This document shows positions 42,051 to 52,245 of a stretch of 64,000 nt of DNA, piece after piece (within the stretch, counting starts at the first letter, position 1; each line of letters opens with the position of its first letter). The DNA comes from Tupaia tana (lineage: Eukaryota > Chordata > Mammalia > Scandentia > Tupaiidae). Location of the stretch: the NCBI GenBank assembly GCA_026018925.1, contig JAKSZU010000011.1, positions 12,225,485 to 12,289,484 on the forward strand, read 5' to 3'. A program made the position numbers and the translations under genes. A model generated the notes under the pieces. That model was given only the letters and a program-made list of their open reading frames with translations, ran no database searches and was not told where the DNA came from.

Positions 42051-43292
42051 GTCTGCAGACAGGAGCTCTCGCCGAGCCTCCTCCCCTTGGTTGACCCCTC
42101 ATGCTGTTCCTCACCACAGCAGCAGCAGCCATATGTAGACTGTCAGGCTGTTGCCACGGCTGCTGGACACGGCTGCCTCCCCGGTGGGCTGCCGGGGCAC
42201 AGAGGTGTAGTGATGCGTGTGCAGGGCCGGGGGACTCCTGTGACCAGCAAGATTCAAACCAAAGCCTACCCTCCCCCCTTGCTGGAGTAGAGATGCTGGG
42301 CCAGGGAGCGCATGAGTGAACACTGTCCCCTCCCGTCTCCGCCGTGACTGGCACCTGGGGCTCCAGCCATGCAGCCTCTGTCTGCCTTCTTCCTGGTAGT
42401 GCCATTTTGGCAAGTGCTGTTGGACAGAACCGATGACTTGGGTGGGTTCAGGGCGGGCCAGCTGGATGCCCTGATGTGTCGAAGATGCCTACGGAAGCTG
42501 TAGTGGGTCACACGATGTCGTTGCCCCGGAGCCTGTTAATGTCAGTAGGCGAGCTGCGGTGAGCAGAGGCTCCTGGAGAAAACGGGGTGAGGGCTTCAGA
42601 GTCTGCACCAGAGAGGCTGGCCCCCCGGTACCTGCTGGGAGGTCACGGGTGGGGCTCTTTTTCAGGCTGTCTTGGGCAAGGCCCTCAGTTATTCCCGATG
42701 CATCCCGAGGCTTAAGGGCCAGTGGTAACAGTCCATTTTACAGATGGCCAGACCGAGACTCCAGCACCTCGGATTCCTTGGCCAGGTCTCAGGAGTGGTC
42801 ATTTCTTACCTGCGACATGGATGATCTGTGAGGTTCTTCCCTGCTGGACACTCCGAGTATGGCAGTGGCTTTACTTTCCAGCCAAAGGAGGGCGGCCTTG
42901 GAGTCAGGGACTCAGTCAGGCCCCGTTTGCCTCATCCACCGGTGGGATCCCAGGGCAGGAGCTCGTTCACCAGGCGGTCCTGGGTGGTGCTGGCCGTTCC
43001 CTGGAGGCTCATCGGAGTGGCCCGTCCATGTATTTCCTGACCTTTATCTGTAAAGTGACAGTCACCTCCTTACCTTCCACCAGGGATAGAGTGAGGCTCT
43101 GCTCAAGCCAGGGTACACCTGGAATGTTCACCCTCAGTGTCTGTGTCCCAGGTCACGGAGGGCTCAGGACACACTCAGGGCATCGCGGGTCCTGCTCAGG
43201 GGTCCCTAATGGAATTGTCACTACGATGACGAAGACCCAGAACTAACATTCTCTTTAAGGCCTTTATGACAAATGTTTTCAACTAGCAGTCC

Positions 43293-43537
43293 TTACATTT
43301 TTACTTATTTTGTTTATTTAAGTTTATTTCTTCTGAGAAAGAGAGAAAGACAAGTACCCTCGCCAGGATTCCGACACCGCAGCTCCCTCCTGGCTTGAGC
43401 CAGCCCCGGCTCAGGGGCAGGGTGTGCCAGGAGTTCTCAGGGAGGTCTCCACGTGCGACCCCAGAACCTTCCCCTTCCCCCAGGGCCAGCCTCGCCTATC
43501 GTCACCTTTCGTCGCCATGCACCATCCGGCCCCTTCC
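43293..43537 (-). mobile_element. tSINE-B, reverse
   Basis: TTTGTTTATTTAAGTTTATT, TCTGAGAAAGAGAGAAAGAC, GAGCCAGCCCCGGCTCAGGG, TCTCAGGGAGGTCTCCACGT and a head ending GCCATGCACCATCCGGCCCC. Confidence 0.86.
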
Positions 43538-43892
43538 TTGGGGTTCTACCAGAGCAGTCCTGGGACGTGGGCAAGCTGCTGAGGACCTGTGGGCACTGGT
43601 TTCCTGGCTGGCAACAGGGGAGGCATCAAAAGGCCCTGACGGCTGAGTGGGAGCCCGGCCTGGCTGAGCGGTCCTCCTGGCTCAGTGGGTTGGGAGAGTG
43701 GCACATCGCGGAGGTGACAGCAGTGCCCAGTGTACTCCCCGTGTATTTAGGGTTTGGTGTTTTGGACCTGGTTTCCTACTCAGATGTCCTGTGCTGAGCC
43801 TAGTGCCAGGAGGTGGTGGCCTGCCATCTGCCTTAACTCTCTGCTCCCCACGGGGTTCTGGATCCGGCGGCGAGCAGCCTGGGACCCGTTTG

Positions 43893-43906
43893 CCAGCAGA
43901 GGGCGG
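43893..43906 (+). promoter_or_regulatory. CTCF-core-like motif 2
   Basis: CCAGCAGAGGGCGG fits CCASNAGRKGGCRS at every position. It lies about 250 bases before the alternative first exon of GAS7, in repeat-free DNA. Confidence 0.5.
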
Positions 43907-44158
43907 TGGAGGGGTTAACTCCCCAGATCACAGGCTGAGAGCAGAGGAGGGAGACCTGGTTTGGAGCAATTTTCTCAGAGCCTGTGCAGAAGGCTTCCTC
44001 CAGCTCCCGTTAGCCCGAGAGCTGGGCATGGGAGCCGTGTGGGGCCTCCTGCCTGCTGTGCCCCGAGTATGGTGACTTAGGAGTGAACGCAGCCCGAGCG
44101 TCCCAGAACTTCCCCAGCTGGGGGCTTTTACCCAGTCTCTCCACCCCCAGGAGCCTGA

Positions 44159-44221
44159 ATGGGGAGAAAAACGTCCAACATGGAGAACAGCTTTGACGAT
44201 GTCTCTTGCCTCTCTCCCCAG
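44159..44221 (+). CDS. GAS7: Alternative GAS7 first exon (short isoform N-terminus), continuous with exon B
   Basis: The frame of exon B stays open upstream through its own splice acceptor: ATG at 44159, immediately after an in-frame TGA at 44156. It reads MGRKTSNMENSFDDVSCLSP plus Q, then exon B. From memory, a short human GAS7 isoform starts MSNMENSFDDVSCLSPQ; 17 residues plus the 319 shared ones give 336. Here the codon at that first Met (44171) is ACG, while ATGs remain at 44159 and at 44180. A transcript starting upstream of 44159 would use this segment and skip the SH3 and WW exons, giving an F-BAR-only protein. No TATA box is evident. Confidence rests on the in-frame match to the recalled isoform; transcription is inferred. 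Confidence 0.75.
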
Positions 44222-44275
44222 AACCTGGGATCCTCGTCACCAGGCAAAAAGCAGAGCAAGGAAAACACCATCACA
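44222..44275 (+). CDS. GAS7: GAS7 coding exon B
   Basis: A 54-base, in-phase exon (18 codons) reading NLGSSSPGKKQSKENTIT. The acceptor is TCTCTCCCCAG and the donor GTAAGT. It encodes a basic, serine-rich linker just ahead of the F-BAR region, about residues 158-175 of the long human isoform. Human has Ser where this sequence has Gly (SSSPSKK from memory). As phase 0 on both sides, skipping it would keep the frame. The acceptor is also readable as coding sequence in the short isoform, where the exon simply extends upstream to the alternative start. The next exon is 10.1 kb downstream. Confidence 0.96.
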
Positions 44276-45189
44276 GTAAGTGGCTGACGCGGGGTGCTCC
44301 CAGTAGGGGTGGTGAGCTGGGGCCTTCGGCTGGGCAGTTGCCATGGCGATGTGGACCGCCAAGCAGAAGCGATGCCCAGCCTGGAAACGGGGAAGTTCCG
44401 AAGCTGGATTTAGCCCCAGTTCCCACCCTCCCCTCGCCTGCTGGTCTCTCGTCTCACTCCTCTCCCGGTGAGGGAGTGGAAGCGGGGCGGTCGGATGATG
44501 CAGAAGCCATCTTCGCAGGGCGGGCAGGAGAAGGTACTCCTGCGGGAGCGGGTAGAAGGGGGTGGACTGTGCACTGTGTGAGTGTGTGACGTGCAAATTA
44601 CAGCCACGGCAGGGTGGCTTTTGTGCAGGGAACTTCTGGGAGATGTTGAAGTTGAAAGCCAGAGAGAGCTTCCTAAGAATAGAGTTCCTGGGAGTTCCTG
44701 ATGGGAGCAGGCAGCTTCTGCCCAGAGCGGCCAGCCCGCCTCCAAGGCTCTTCCAAAAGCCCGCCAAGTGCCCACGCGGAGGCAGAGGGGAGGGCCTCCT
44801 GCCCCCAGTCTATCCCCCTCGGCCTCGTGCTCAGGGAAGAGGTGGGAGGTGGGGGCTGGACATCAGTGCTCCCTCCACGTGGGGAAGTGGGCAAGCAGCC
44901 CCCAACTGGGAGACGGGATGAAAGCACGGCCCTAGCTTTGCAGCTGTGGTTCCAGTACACGGGCGCCGGGAACGGAGAAGGGTTCTCCCAGTCCCATGTG
45001 GCAGGGTTCTGAGCCGTCCTGATCGCCCCCAGGGAGAGAAAGCAGAGAGGGCTGCAATCCCCTGGCTCAGCCAGGCTGGGAGTCCTGCTTTGGAGGAGGA
45101 AGGGGGTCAGGCAAATAATGACACAATGACCGCCGCTCCCGTGTGCACTGAGTATGCTTCGCAGCGTCCCATGTAAGGCAGAGCAATGG

Positions 45190-45530
45190 GATCTGTGTAG
45201 TAAGCCGATTGCGAACCCGGACTCTGGAGCCAGAGTGTCCGATACACGAACTCCTAGCTGGGCCCCCCTGGGGTGAGTTTCTCAATGCCTTTGGGTCTCA
45301 GTATCTGCATCTAGAAAATGGGGACGTGGTGGGCGTCTCTGCCATGGGGACGGAGTAAGGACTACTGAGGTCCATGCGTGTGCAGCACTCAGAACACGGC
45401 ACGTGGTACATCCAGGGCACAAGTCTTAGCATCCCCTGCTTACGTACAAGGAAGCCGAGGGGCAGAGTGGTACCTTGCCAGAGGTTGCCCAGACAGGCTG
45501 CATCAGGATTCAAACCTATGCCCTTAGAGC
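45190..45530 (+). mobile_element. MIR
   Basis: GAACCCGGACTCTGGAGCCA, GTTTCTCAATGCCTTTGGGT with CTCAGTATCTGCATC, AAAATGGGGACGTGG and CAGGATTCAAACCTATGCC give head, core and 3' part of a long MIR-class copy, perhaps two adjacent ones. Confidence 0.75.
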
Positions 45531-45908
45531 TTCAGCTAAATCCAGGCGCCCCTGCTGGAGCTGGCGTGGCTCAGGCCATCGGCTCCTCACAACCTCCGGG
45601 TGCCAGGGGGCTTTGCTCCCGAGGGCTGGGCACAGCTCGGCCTGCTTAGACCCTGCTGTTCCTGGTGGAGCTGATGGAGCTCAGGCAAAGGCTTCCAGGG
45701 GCCACAATCCCCACCTCCGGCTGGCACAAATACCCCAGAGTGCTGAGGCAAAGCAGGAACCCCCCAAAAGTTTCCTGACATAGGAGAAAAGGAGGAGAGG
45801 CATGGGAGCAGGAGGGACATACTGGAATTCCAGGGAAAAAACAAACAAGAGAAATGCAAAGTACAGCTCAGAGTCGTGCTGCCAAAGTTGCCTTAAAGGC
45901 CTGCAGTG

Positions 45909-46155
45909 CAGACCAGCCGGGGGTGTGGTGGTTAAGACAACCGGATCCCACATGGCCGACTTTGGTTCGAATCCCCAACCCAGTGGCTTAAAAAAAAAGG
46001 GCCACATGTGTGTACATGCCCAAAAATCCCAAAAGGAGAAGGGAGGAGAAGGGAGTGCCACTGTGGCCTTACCCCCGGGGGGGTGATTTCTCACTTTCTC
46101 TTTTTCTCTCTCTCTCTGGCGAGTGCATGCCCTATAGCAAATTAAAACAAACAAA
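45909..46155 (+). mobile_element. tSINE-A, forward
   Basis: GACCAGCCGGGGGTGTGGTG head, TTTGGTTCGAATCCCCAACC (B box), CCCAAAAATCCCAAAAGGAG, ACCCCCGGGGGGGTGATTTC, CCCTATAGCAAATTAAAAC. Confidence 0.9.
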
Positions 46156-46339
46156 AACAAAAAGTTTATAGTGAGCATGCCCAGGCCACATGGTGAAGGG
46201 GCTGCTGGGCCCCTCCCAGCCAGGGCGTCGGGGCATCAGGGTCTGTGAGGTGGCCGAGCACAGCCTGGGTTCTCTGCGGGGCCGTCTCTCTCTCAGCAGC
46301 TCCCCTGCCCCTCCCCCGGCCACATGCGTGTTTTTCAGG

Positions 46340-46465
46340 AGGTGGCCTGCAAAGTGCAGTCAGCACCTAGGGCTTCCGGGACCCCTATTTCGAATGCACA
46401 TTCCTGGACGGTTCCCCAGACCTACACTGGGTCTCCTGGGAACCAAGCTGGAAAATCTGCATTTT
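46340..46465. mobile_element. MER5A-like fragment
   Basis: GAATGCACATTCCTGGACGG, CCCCAGACCTACACTGGGTC and GAAAATCTGCATTTTAG follow the middle of MER5A. Confidence 0.6.
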
Positions 46466-46486
46466 AGCCAATACCCCCAAAGGTTT

Positions 46487-46542
46487 TGTTTTGTTTTGTT
46501 TTTGAGAGGTTTTTGCTATAGGGCATGTGCACTCCCCAGAAT

Positions 46543-46598
<56 letters not shown>

Positions 46599-46785
46599 AA
46601 GCAGGAAATCAACCCCAGGGGGGATGGCCACACTGCAATCCCTTCTCCTCCATTCTCTTCTCAGGATCTTGGGCACGCATGCACACGTGCCCCATGTGAA
46701 TTTAAGCCACCGGATCTTGGACTCGAACCATGGTCGACTACATGGGAGTCCAGCAACATAGCCATTATGGCTACTGCTGGTCTCC
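46487..46785 (-). mobile_element. tSINE-A with internal (AG)n, 14-bp TSD
   Basis: ACCCCCAAAGGTTT is perfect at 46473-46486 and 46786-46799. The purine block has grown into a 48-base (AG)n run (46546-46593). The rest is near consensus, with a head ending TGGCTACTGCTGGTC. Confidence 0.96.
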
Positions 46786-46941
46786 ACCCCCAAAGGTTTC
46801 AAATAAACAGTCACACCTTGGAGAGTTTTTCCTGGGGAAATTGAGCAAGGGAGGGACTGGCCAAAGGCAAGGCCAGGGCAAGGGTAAGAGCCATGACCCA
46901 GGAGTTAGACGCTGGTGCCAGACCCTGCTCTGCCTCTTTTT

Positions 46942-47208
46942 TTTTGGGGGGGGGGGGGGAGAGGTTTTTTCACTATAGGGCGTGTGCACTTGCCAGAGAG
47001 AGAGAGACAGAGAGACAGAAAGCGAGAAATCACCCCCCGGGGGGGATGGTCACACCGCAATCCCTTCTCCTCCATTCTCCTCTCGGGATCTTGGGCACAC
47101 ACGCACACGGGCCCGGCATGAGTTTTAAGCCACCGGGTCCAGGACGTGAACCGCGGTCGACTATGTGGGAGTCCAGCGACATAGCCATTACGCTAACTGC
47201 TGGTCCCT
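46942..47208 (-). mobile_element. tSINE-A, young, with poly(G) at its tail
   Basis: A run of 13 G (about 46946-46958) follows the T tail, then GAGAGGTTTTTTCACTATAG, CACCCCCCGGGGGGGATGG and a head ending ACGCTAACTGCTGGTCCC. It sits in the tail of the next, older SINE. Confidence 0.92.
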
Positions 47209-47440
47209 TTAAAGGTTTTTGCCATAGGACATAGGCAGAGAGAGAGAGAGAGAGGAAAAGTGAGAAACCACCCCCCAGGGAGAATGACCATGCTGCAGTC
47301 TCTTCTTTGCTCTCCTCTCAGGATCTTGGGCACGCACGCATACATGCCTGGCATGATTTTCAAGCTACCCGGTGTGGGACTTGAACATGCTGTCGGCCAT
47401 ATGGGAGTCCACTGCCTTCATCACCACGCCACCTACTGGC
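47209..47440 (-). mobile_element. tSINE-A, older, reverse
   Basis: TTTAAAGGTTTTTGCCATAG, GCAGAGAGAGAGAGAGAGAG, CACCCCCCAGGGAGAATGAC and a head ending ACGCCACCTACTGGCC. It was the first of the two insertions at this site. Confidence 0.9.
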
Positions 47441-48747
47441 CCCTGCTCTGCCTCTTTTTAGCTGCATGATGGAGGGCTAGGGGTTAGCCACTCTGGGCCT
47501 CAGTTTCCTCACGTGAGCAAGTGAGGGCCAGAGCCCAGGCCACTTCCCGGGGCAGCCGCTGGCCCTGCGGTTCTCAGGCAGGTGGGCTTCCTGGCAGCTG
47601 GCAGGATGAAGATTTCCACGTGCTCCTCTTTCCCTCTGGGCTCAGGTTTCCCTTCAGAGGGAGGGGCTGGCCCTGCTCCAGGAAGGGGCGAGGGGAGGGT
47701 GGGACAGGAGCTTCGCTGTCCCTGGCGTGCTGGGAGGAGTGAGCTACTTTCTGTGCTGTCTGATCCCACCTGGCGAACGTTTCCAGGCCTGAGAGCAAAG
47801 GGTGGTGAGTGCAGGGCTGAGGAACAAGGCCGAGCTTGATTCTGAGGTCCCTGCCTCCCGTCCCGTCCCGTGGCCTGGAGCTAGTTCCATGGGGCAGACA
47901 TGTGAGCTACTGACAGCACCGGGTGGGGGCTGGCAGCCTGGCCCGGCTCGTCCCTGCCGCCACCTGTGCTGGGCTGGCAGGTGGAGTGGGCTGTCTGATT
48001 GGAGTGACGGGCGCTGGCGGCCGCTCACAGCCCTGGGCCCGAGCACGGAATCACATGGCCACACTCTCTCCTGGAAAGGGGATGGTGGGGACTCCTTGGT
48101 CCTCGGCCCCCACTGCCCAACACAGGCTGTGTGAAGTCCCGGAACCCTGGGAGGAGCAGACTGACTGGAGATGAGCCCTGGGGTCATTTCTTCTGTGCCT
48201 CCCTCTCCCACCTGCGCTCCCAGATCAGCGCCCTGCAGAAGATTCAGTACTCTGGCTGGTTGGTCGTCAGCCCCTTTCCTTCCTTGCAGCCTGCAGGCCA
48301 GCTGGACGGCAGGCACAGAGGCCCTGGCCTCTACCCCCAGCATGGCCTCCGTGCTTAGCACATGCGTTTGGTGGTGTTCACAAAATGGCCAGGGGCTACC
48401 CCTGAGAGACCCTCTAGAGTGTTCTAGGGGCAGCCCTGTGGCTGTGGCTGTCCCTGGGCAGAGTGGCCTGGCAGGAGCCTCAGCTGCTCAGCGGCACCCC
48501 ACAGATGAGGTGGGGGCGTTACTCCACCTTCCGAGGGTTGGCTGGGTCAGAGCACAGATGCAGTGGGCTGAGGCTGGGGCTCTCAGGGCAGGTGGTGTCG
48601 GAACCGCCCTACGCGGTACGCATCGTACACATCGGGCGGTATGCGCCCTGCCTGCTCCCTGCTGAGTCCTACTTCCTACCTGAACCCCTGCTGTGGGTGG
48701 GGCCTTGGCATATTTGTATCTCGGTGTGTTTGAAAGACAGTGGTGTG

Positions 48748-49020
48748 GGGACCAGCAGTTGGCATAAGGGCCGTGTCGATGGACTCCCATGTAGTCAACT
48801 GGTTTGAGTCCCAGACCTGGTGGCTTAAACTCACGCCGGGTGTGTGTGCGTGCGTGCCCAAGATCCCGAGAGGAGAAGGGATCGCTGCGTGACCATCCCC
48901 AATGTAGGGTGATTTCTCACTTTCTGTCTCTCTGTTTCTCTCTGTCTTTCTGGCGAGCACACGTGCCCTATAACAAAAACCTCTCAAAAAAAATAAATAA
49001 ATAAAAAAGGAGAGAAAAAA
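48748..49020 (+). mobile_element. tSINE-A, 16-bp perfect TSD
   Basis: GAAAGACAGTGGTGTG at 48732-48747 and 49021-49036. The copy begins GGGACCAGCAGTTGGCATAA, has a shortened B-box region (CAACTGGTTTGAGTCCC), a 9-base deletion in the body and a (AAAT)n tail. It landed at the 5' edge of a MIR. Confidence 0.96.
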
Positions 49021-49270
49021 GAAAGACAGTGGTGTGACAGAAGTGAAGAGCTTAGACTCTGGAGCCAGATTGCTTGGGCTTAGACCCTGGCTCCAACATT
49101 ACACACAAGCTGTGTGATCTCGCACAGGTTGATTAACCTCTCTGTGCCTCAGCTTCCTCACCTGAAAATGGGGTTAGCAATAGCACCATTGCAGTGGCTG
49201 TGCGGATCAGACGCCTTACCCTGTGCAAGGCACTTAGGGCTCATCCGACACATTGCGAGCTGCTGTTGAG
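49021..49270 (+). mobile_element. MIR, well preserved
   Basis: GCTTAGACTCTGGAGCCAGA, ACAAGCTGTGTGATCTCGCA, TGCCTCAGCTTCCTCACCTG, GGCTGTGCGGATCAGACGCC and GTGCAAGGCACTTAGGGCTC run through nearly a whole MIR. Confidence 0.9.
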
Positions 49271-49574
49271 TAGAATGTGGTGCCTCACACATCCTCCATG
49301 TTGGCGGGCCAGGGAGTGGAACGGAGGTCTCTGCTGTGCCCAAGTAACCTCGGAGGAGGACCAGTCCCTCCTAGAGCTGCCAGATCGTGGTATTGGCCAC
49401 CTGGAAAATGTCCCCCAGGAGGGGACAGGAATCCACACATGGAGAAAGTCTTGTCCCACCTTCTCGTCCCTCCTTGGACTTCGGAGCCTTGCTGGGTGGA
49501 GCCATGTGGTCCTCCCAGACCTCCTGATCCGGGGGCACAGGAGGCTTGACTTGGAGGCCTGCAGGTCACACAGG

Positions 49575-49705
49575 ACAGGGCAAGGGCGAGAGCAGTGGCC
49601 CAGGAGCTAGGCGCTGGTGCTAGACCCTGCTCTTTGCCTCTTTTAGCTGCATGATGGTGGGCCAGGGCTTAACTGCTCCGTGCCTCAGTTTCCTGGTCTG
49701 TGCAT
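49575..49705 (+). mobile_element. MIR-like segment (duplicate 2, uninterrupted)
   Basis: ACAGGGCAAGGGCGAGAGCA, GGCGCTGGTGCTAGACCCTG, CTCTTTGCCTCTTTTAGCTG and ATGATGGTGGGCCAGGGC align to 46866-46940 plus 47450-47520 across the SINE gap. It shows the site before the SINE insertions. Confidence 0.72.
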
Positions 49706-50134
49706 GAGTTTCCACCAGGCCGCCGCAGATAAGCATTTGAGCTCTGATGGCTTGTGGGCTTCAGCACATCGCACAGCTGCCACCATCTGCCTCCCCTGCC
49801 ACCACCTCCCTCTGGAGCCCACTGCTCTTCCCCCTGTTCCTCATCCCAGTGCACAGGGATGCTGCCCTCTACCCAGGCCAGCAACTCAGGGTTGTCACCT
49901 TGCACGACTAAAGTGCTGGGCAGGTTGGCTTTGTCAAGGGGCTGCCCTGTCCATGACAGGTGCCAATCAGCGTCCCTGGCTTTTAGCCATCAGATGCCAG
50001 TCGGACTCCCCCCACCTCCACCCAGTTGTGACAACCAGTTGTGACACCCTGGGGTGGAGGGTGGGCATAGAATCGCCCTTGGATACGAGTCACTGAATCG
50101 ACCTCACGGTGCCATGAAGCCTGCCAGCAGAGTA

Positions 50135-50388
50135 CCCAGCAGACGGTGTAATGGTTACGGCGCTGGACTCCCACACAGCCGACTGCAGTTTGAGTCTGGA
50201 ACCCTGCGGCTTAAGCTCACTCGGGTGCATGTGCATGTGTGCCCAAGATTCTGAGAGAAGAATGGAAGGGAAAGGATTGTGGCGTGGCCATCCACCTTGA
50301 GGGGTGATTTCTCACTGTCTATCTCTGTCTCTCCAGTGAGTACACATGTCCTATAGCAACAATCTCTCTCAAAAAAAAAAAAAAAAAA
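50135..50388 (+). mobile_element. tSINE-A, forward
   Basis: CAGCAGACGGTGTAATGGTT head, GTTTGAGTCTGGAACC (worn B box), GATTCTGAGAGAAGAATGG, CCTATAGCAACAATCTCTCT and poly(A). TACCCAG flanks both ends. Confidence 0.9.
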
Positions 50389-50499
50389 TACCCAGGTTCT
50401 GCTTACCCCTCATCACTAAGCTGTTCCGAGCCACCACCCCAGTTCCCCCAGGTCACTGCAGAGGTCTCCCAGTGACCACAGTCATGTTCTCCTAATGTG

Positions 50500-50800
50500 T
50501 CCTCCATACTGCACCTGGAAATGCTCACCCTGGGACAGTCCGGCCACTGCACTCTACCAGACACTTCTGTGGCTCCCACCGCCCTCAGGACAGACAGCAG
50601 CAAGGCCACTCCGGGCTCAGCTGGTGCCCTCCCTGGCTCAGCCATAGCCAAGCTGAGCAACAGGCCCATGGCTGCGGTATGTCCTCAACCAGGCCCTCTT
50701 CTCCCTGCAATTCCCTTCACCTTCCCACCTCTCAGTCTGCCTAGGTCCCCCTCTTACTCACGCCCACTAAGATGTCCCCCTGAGTCCCTGGCAGTTCCCA
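50500..50800 (+). mobile_element. L2 internal fragment
   Basis: CTGTGGCTCCCACCGCCCTC with AGGACAGACAG, then CCAACCAGGCCCTC-like and CTTCACCTTCCCACCTCTC text, follow the L2 consensus in sense orientation. It is strongly diverged. Confidence 0.45.
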
Positions 50801-51373
50801 AAACCTCAGCATCCCTTTGCCCACACTGGTGGCCAGTTTATCCCAAAGCATCACGGTGAGCTGTCTATCAGCCACTGAGGGCGGAGCCTGGACCTTGAAC
50901 TTGTAGCCTCTGCTATCTCGACCTGAGTGCCCACTGTGTGGGTGACAGGAAGACAGCAGGACGATGTCTTTCTCTCCTCGTGGAACAGACTGTCAGCAGG
51001 AGAGACGTTAAAGAAGCCATCAGGGGAAATACCACTACAAACACACACGTGCAGGTTGCTGGGAGACCTAGCGCAGTGCGAGGCACCGGCAGTCAGTCAA
51101 CAAACCGGACTGGGAAGTGCAGGGCAGCTGGTGCACTGTCAGCGTCCTGGTGGAGGGCTTGAGTGCAGGGTTGGCCCATCTGGATCCACGTACTGAAACC
51201 TCGATGGTCCTCTGTCTCCTCATGTGCAGTTAGGCTCGTGTTCCCTGCTCCGGGCTGTGGGAGGTGAAATGAGGACGCAGGAGGAGCTCTTGGCTGGAGG
51301 CCTGAGTACAAAACCAGCAAATGATACAACCAGCTGCCCGCTACAGACTGGTGGGGTGCGGTTCTCCCCACCC

Positions 51374-51387
51374 CCACCAGGGGGCGC
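51374..51387 (+). promoter_or_regulatory. CTCF-core-like motif 3
   Basis: CCACCAGGGGGCGC is the textbook CTCF core and fits the consensus at every position. It has the same orientation as the other two matches. Confidence 0.6.
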
Positions 51388-51814
51388 AAGGTTCTGTGTG
51401 GATTCGAGGAAATCGCTGTGGGCTAGCTGGCAGTCAGAAATCCCTAAACCAGAGCTGACAGGGACAGTGACAGGCACCCTGAGGCCCCTGGTCAGCCCAT
51501 CCGAGGACTGCTGTCCTCACAGAGTGGCAGAAACACAGGAGGAATGTCCTCACGTCCCCATGCCTCCTGCCCTCCCTTATCTCCTCCCCAATTCTCCTTC
51601 CATGGGTGGTTACTCCCGGGGCGCTGGTGGGACCTCTCACCTTCCAGACCTCTGTCCCGTCTAGTCCTCGAAGTAGGCGCCTCTCTGGAAAGCCACGGAG
51701 GATCTTAGGAGCAGGGCTCGTGAGCTTGTTCATCCGGGTCTTCCGCTGTGGCGGGCATAAGGTCTTCTTGAGGTGGTGTGGGGGGCAGTGCCTCTGCTAC
51801 ACGGGTCATGATGC

Positions 51815-51960
51815 TGGTTCTTAAAGTGCAGTCCCCAACCCAGAACCACCCCAGGACAGGACAAGGGAGTCCAGGGCACCACACAGGCCTCGTGGATCAG
51901 AAACTGTGGGAGTGGGACTCAGGGGTCTGTTCTAACAAACCCTCCAGATGAGCCTGAGGC
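51815..51960 (+). mobile_element. MER5A-like element
   Basis: GCTGGTTCTTAAAGTGCAGT, CCCCAACCCAGAACCACC, GGATCAGAAACTGTGGGAGT and CAAACCCTCCAGATGAGCCT give left, middle and right MER5A segments. Confidence 0.68.
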
Positions 51961-52059
51961 AGGGGGCAGGACGCAGGGGGAAGAGTGGTGGGATCCGGAG
52001 AGAGGGCCGGGGAGGACAGTGGCAGCCGGGTGATGTGCTGATGTCCACGAGCAACCAGA

Positions 52060-52203
52060 GCGGAAGTGCTCACCTGCAGTGGCCTGCTACGAACTCATGC
52101 CCAGATGGGGAAACTGAGGCAGAGCGCCTATCACACAACCCACGATCGTGCAGCTAAAAAGAGGCAGAGCGGGGTCTCGCACAGGTCACTGCTCTAACCC
52201 GTG
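52060..52203 (+). mobile_element. MIR fragment
   Basis: GCCCAGATGGGGAAACTGAG, GGCAGAGCGCC, GGCAGAGCGGGGTCTCGCAC and AGGTCACTGCTCTAACCCG match the MIR 3' half. Confidence 0.78.
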
Positions 52204-52245
52204 TCCTGTCCTTATGTGACCTACAGGCCTCAAAGTCAAGTTCGC

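Larger units (their letters stand above)
31651..44221 (+). other. GAS7: GAS7 intron between exons A and B
   Basis: 12.6 kb with donor GTAAGG and acceptor TCTCTCCCCAG. It holds the repeats listed here plus the alternative first exon near its 3' end. Stretches with nothing else recognised are 31651-32068, 32191-32500, 33703-34590, 35153-35405, 35851-36640, 40501-40755, 41010-41500 and 42060-43290 (MIR-like words near 42722-42800). 36640-36940 resembles the unassigned old repeat at 12600-13080. The 43540-44158 stretch before the alternative first exon is GC-rich and free of recognised repeats. Confidence 0.9.
46866..47530 (+). mobile_element. MIR-like segment (duplicate 1) split by two SINEs
   Basis: The left part has CAGGGCAAGGGTAAGAGCC, GACGCTGGTGCCAGACCCTG. 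The right part has CTCTGCCTCTTTTTAGCTGC, ATGATGGAGGGCTAGGGG and CCTCAGTTTCCTCACGTGAG. CCCTGCTCTGCCTCTTTTT at about 46923-46941 and 47441-47459 is the duplication around the SINE pair. An uninterrupted relative is at 49575-49705. Confidence 0.78.

Noticed and set aside
44206-44589. 127-codon frame overlapping exon B in another frame
   Set aside because: It does not respect the splice sites and has no similarity to GAS7; it is a shadow of the exon region.
46190-46699. 169-codon plus-strand frame rich in Arg-Glu repeats
   Set aside because: The RERERE part is the (AG)n run of a SINE. The rest spans a MER5-like fragment.
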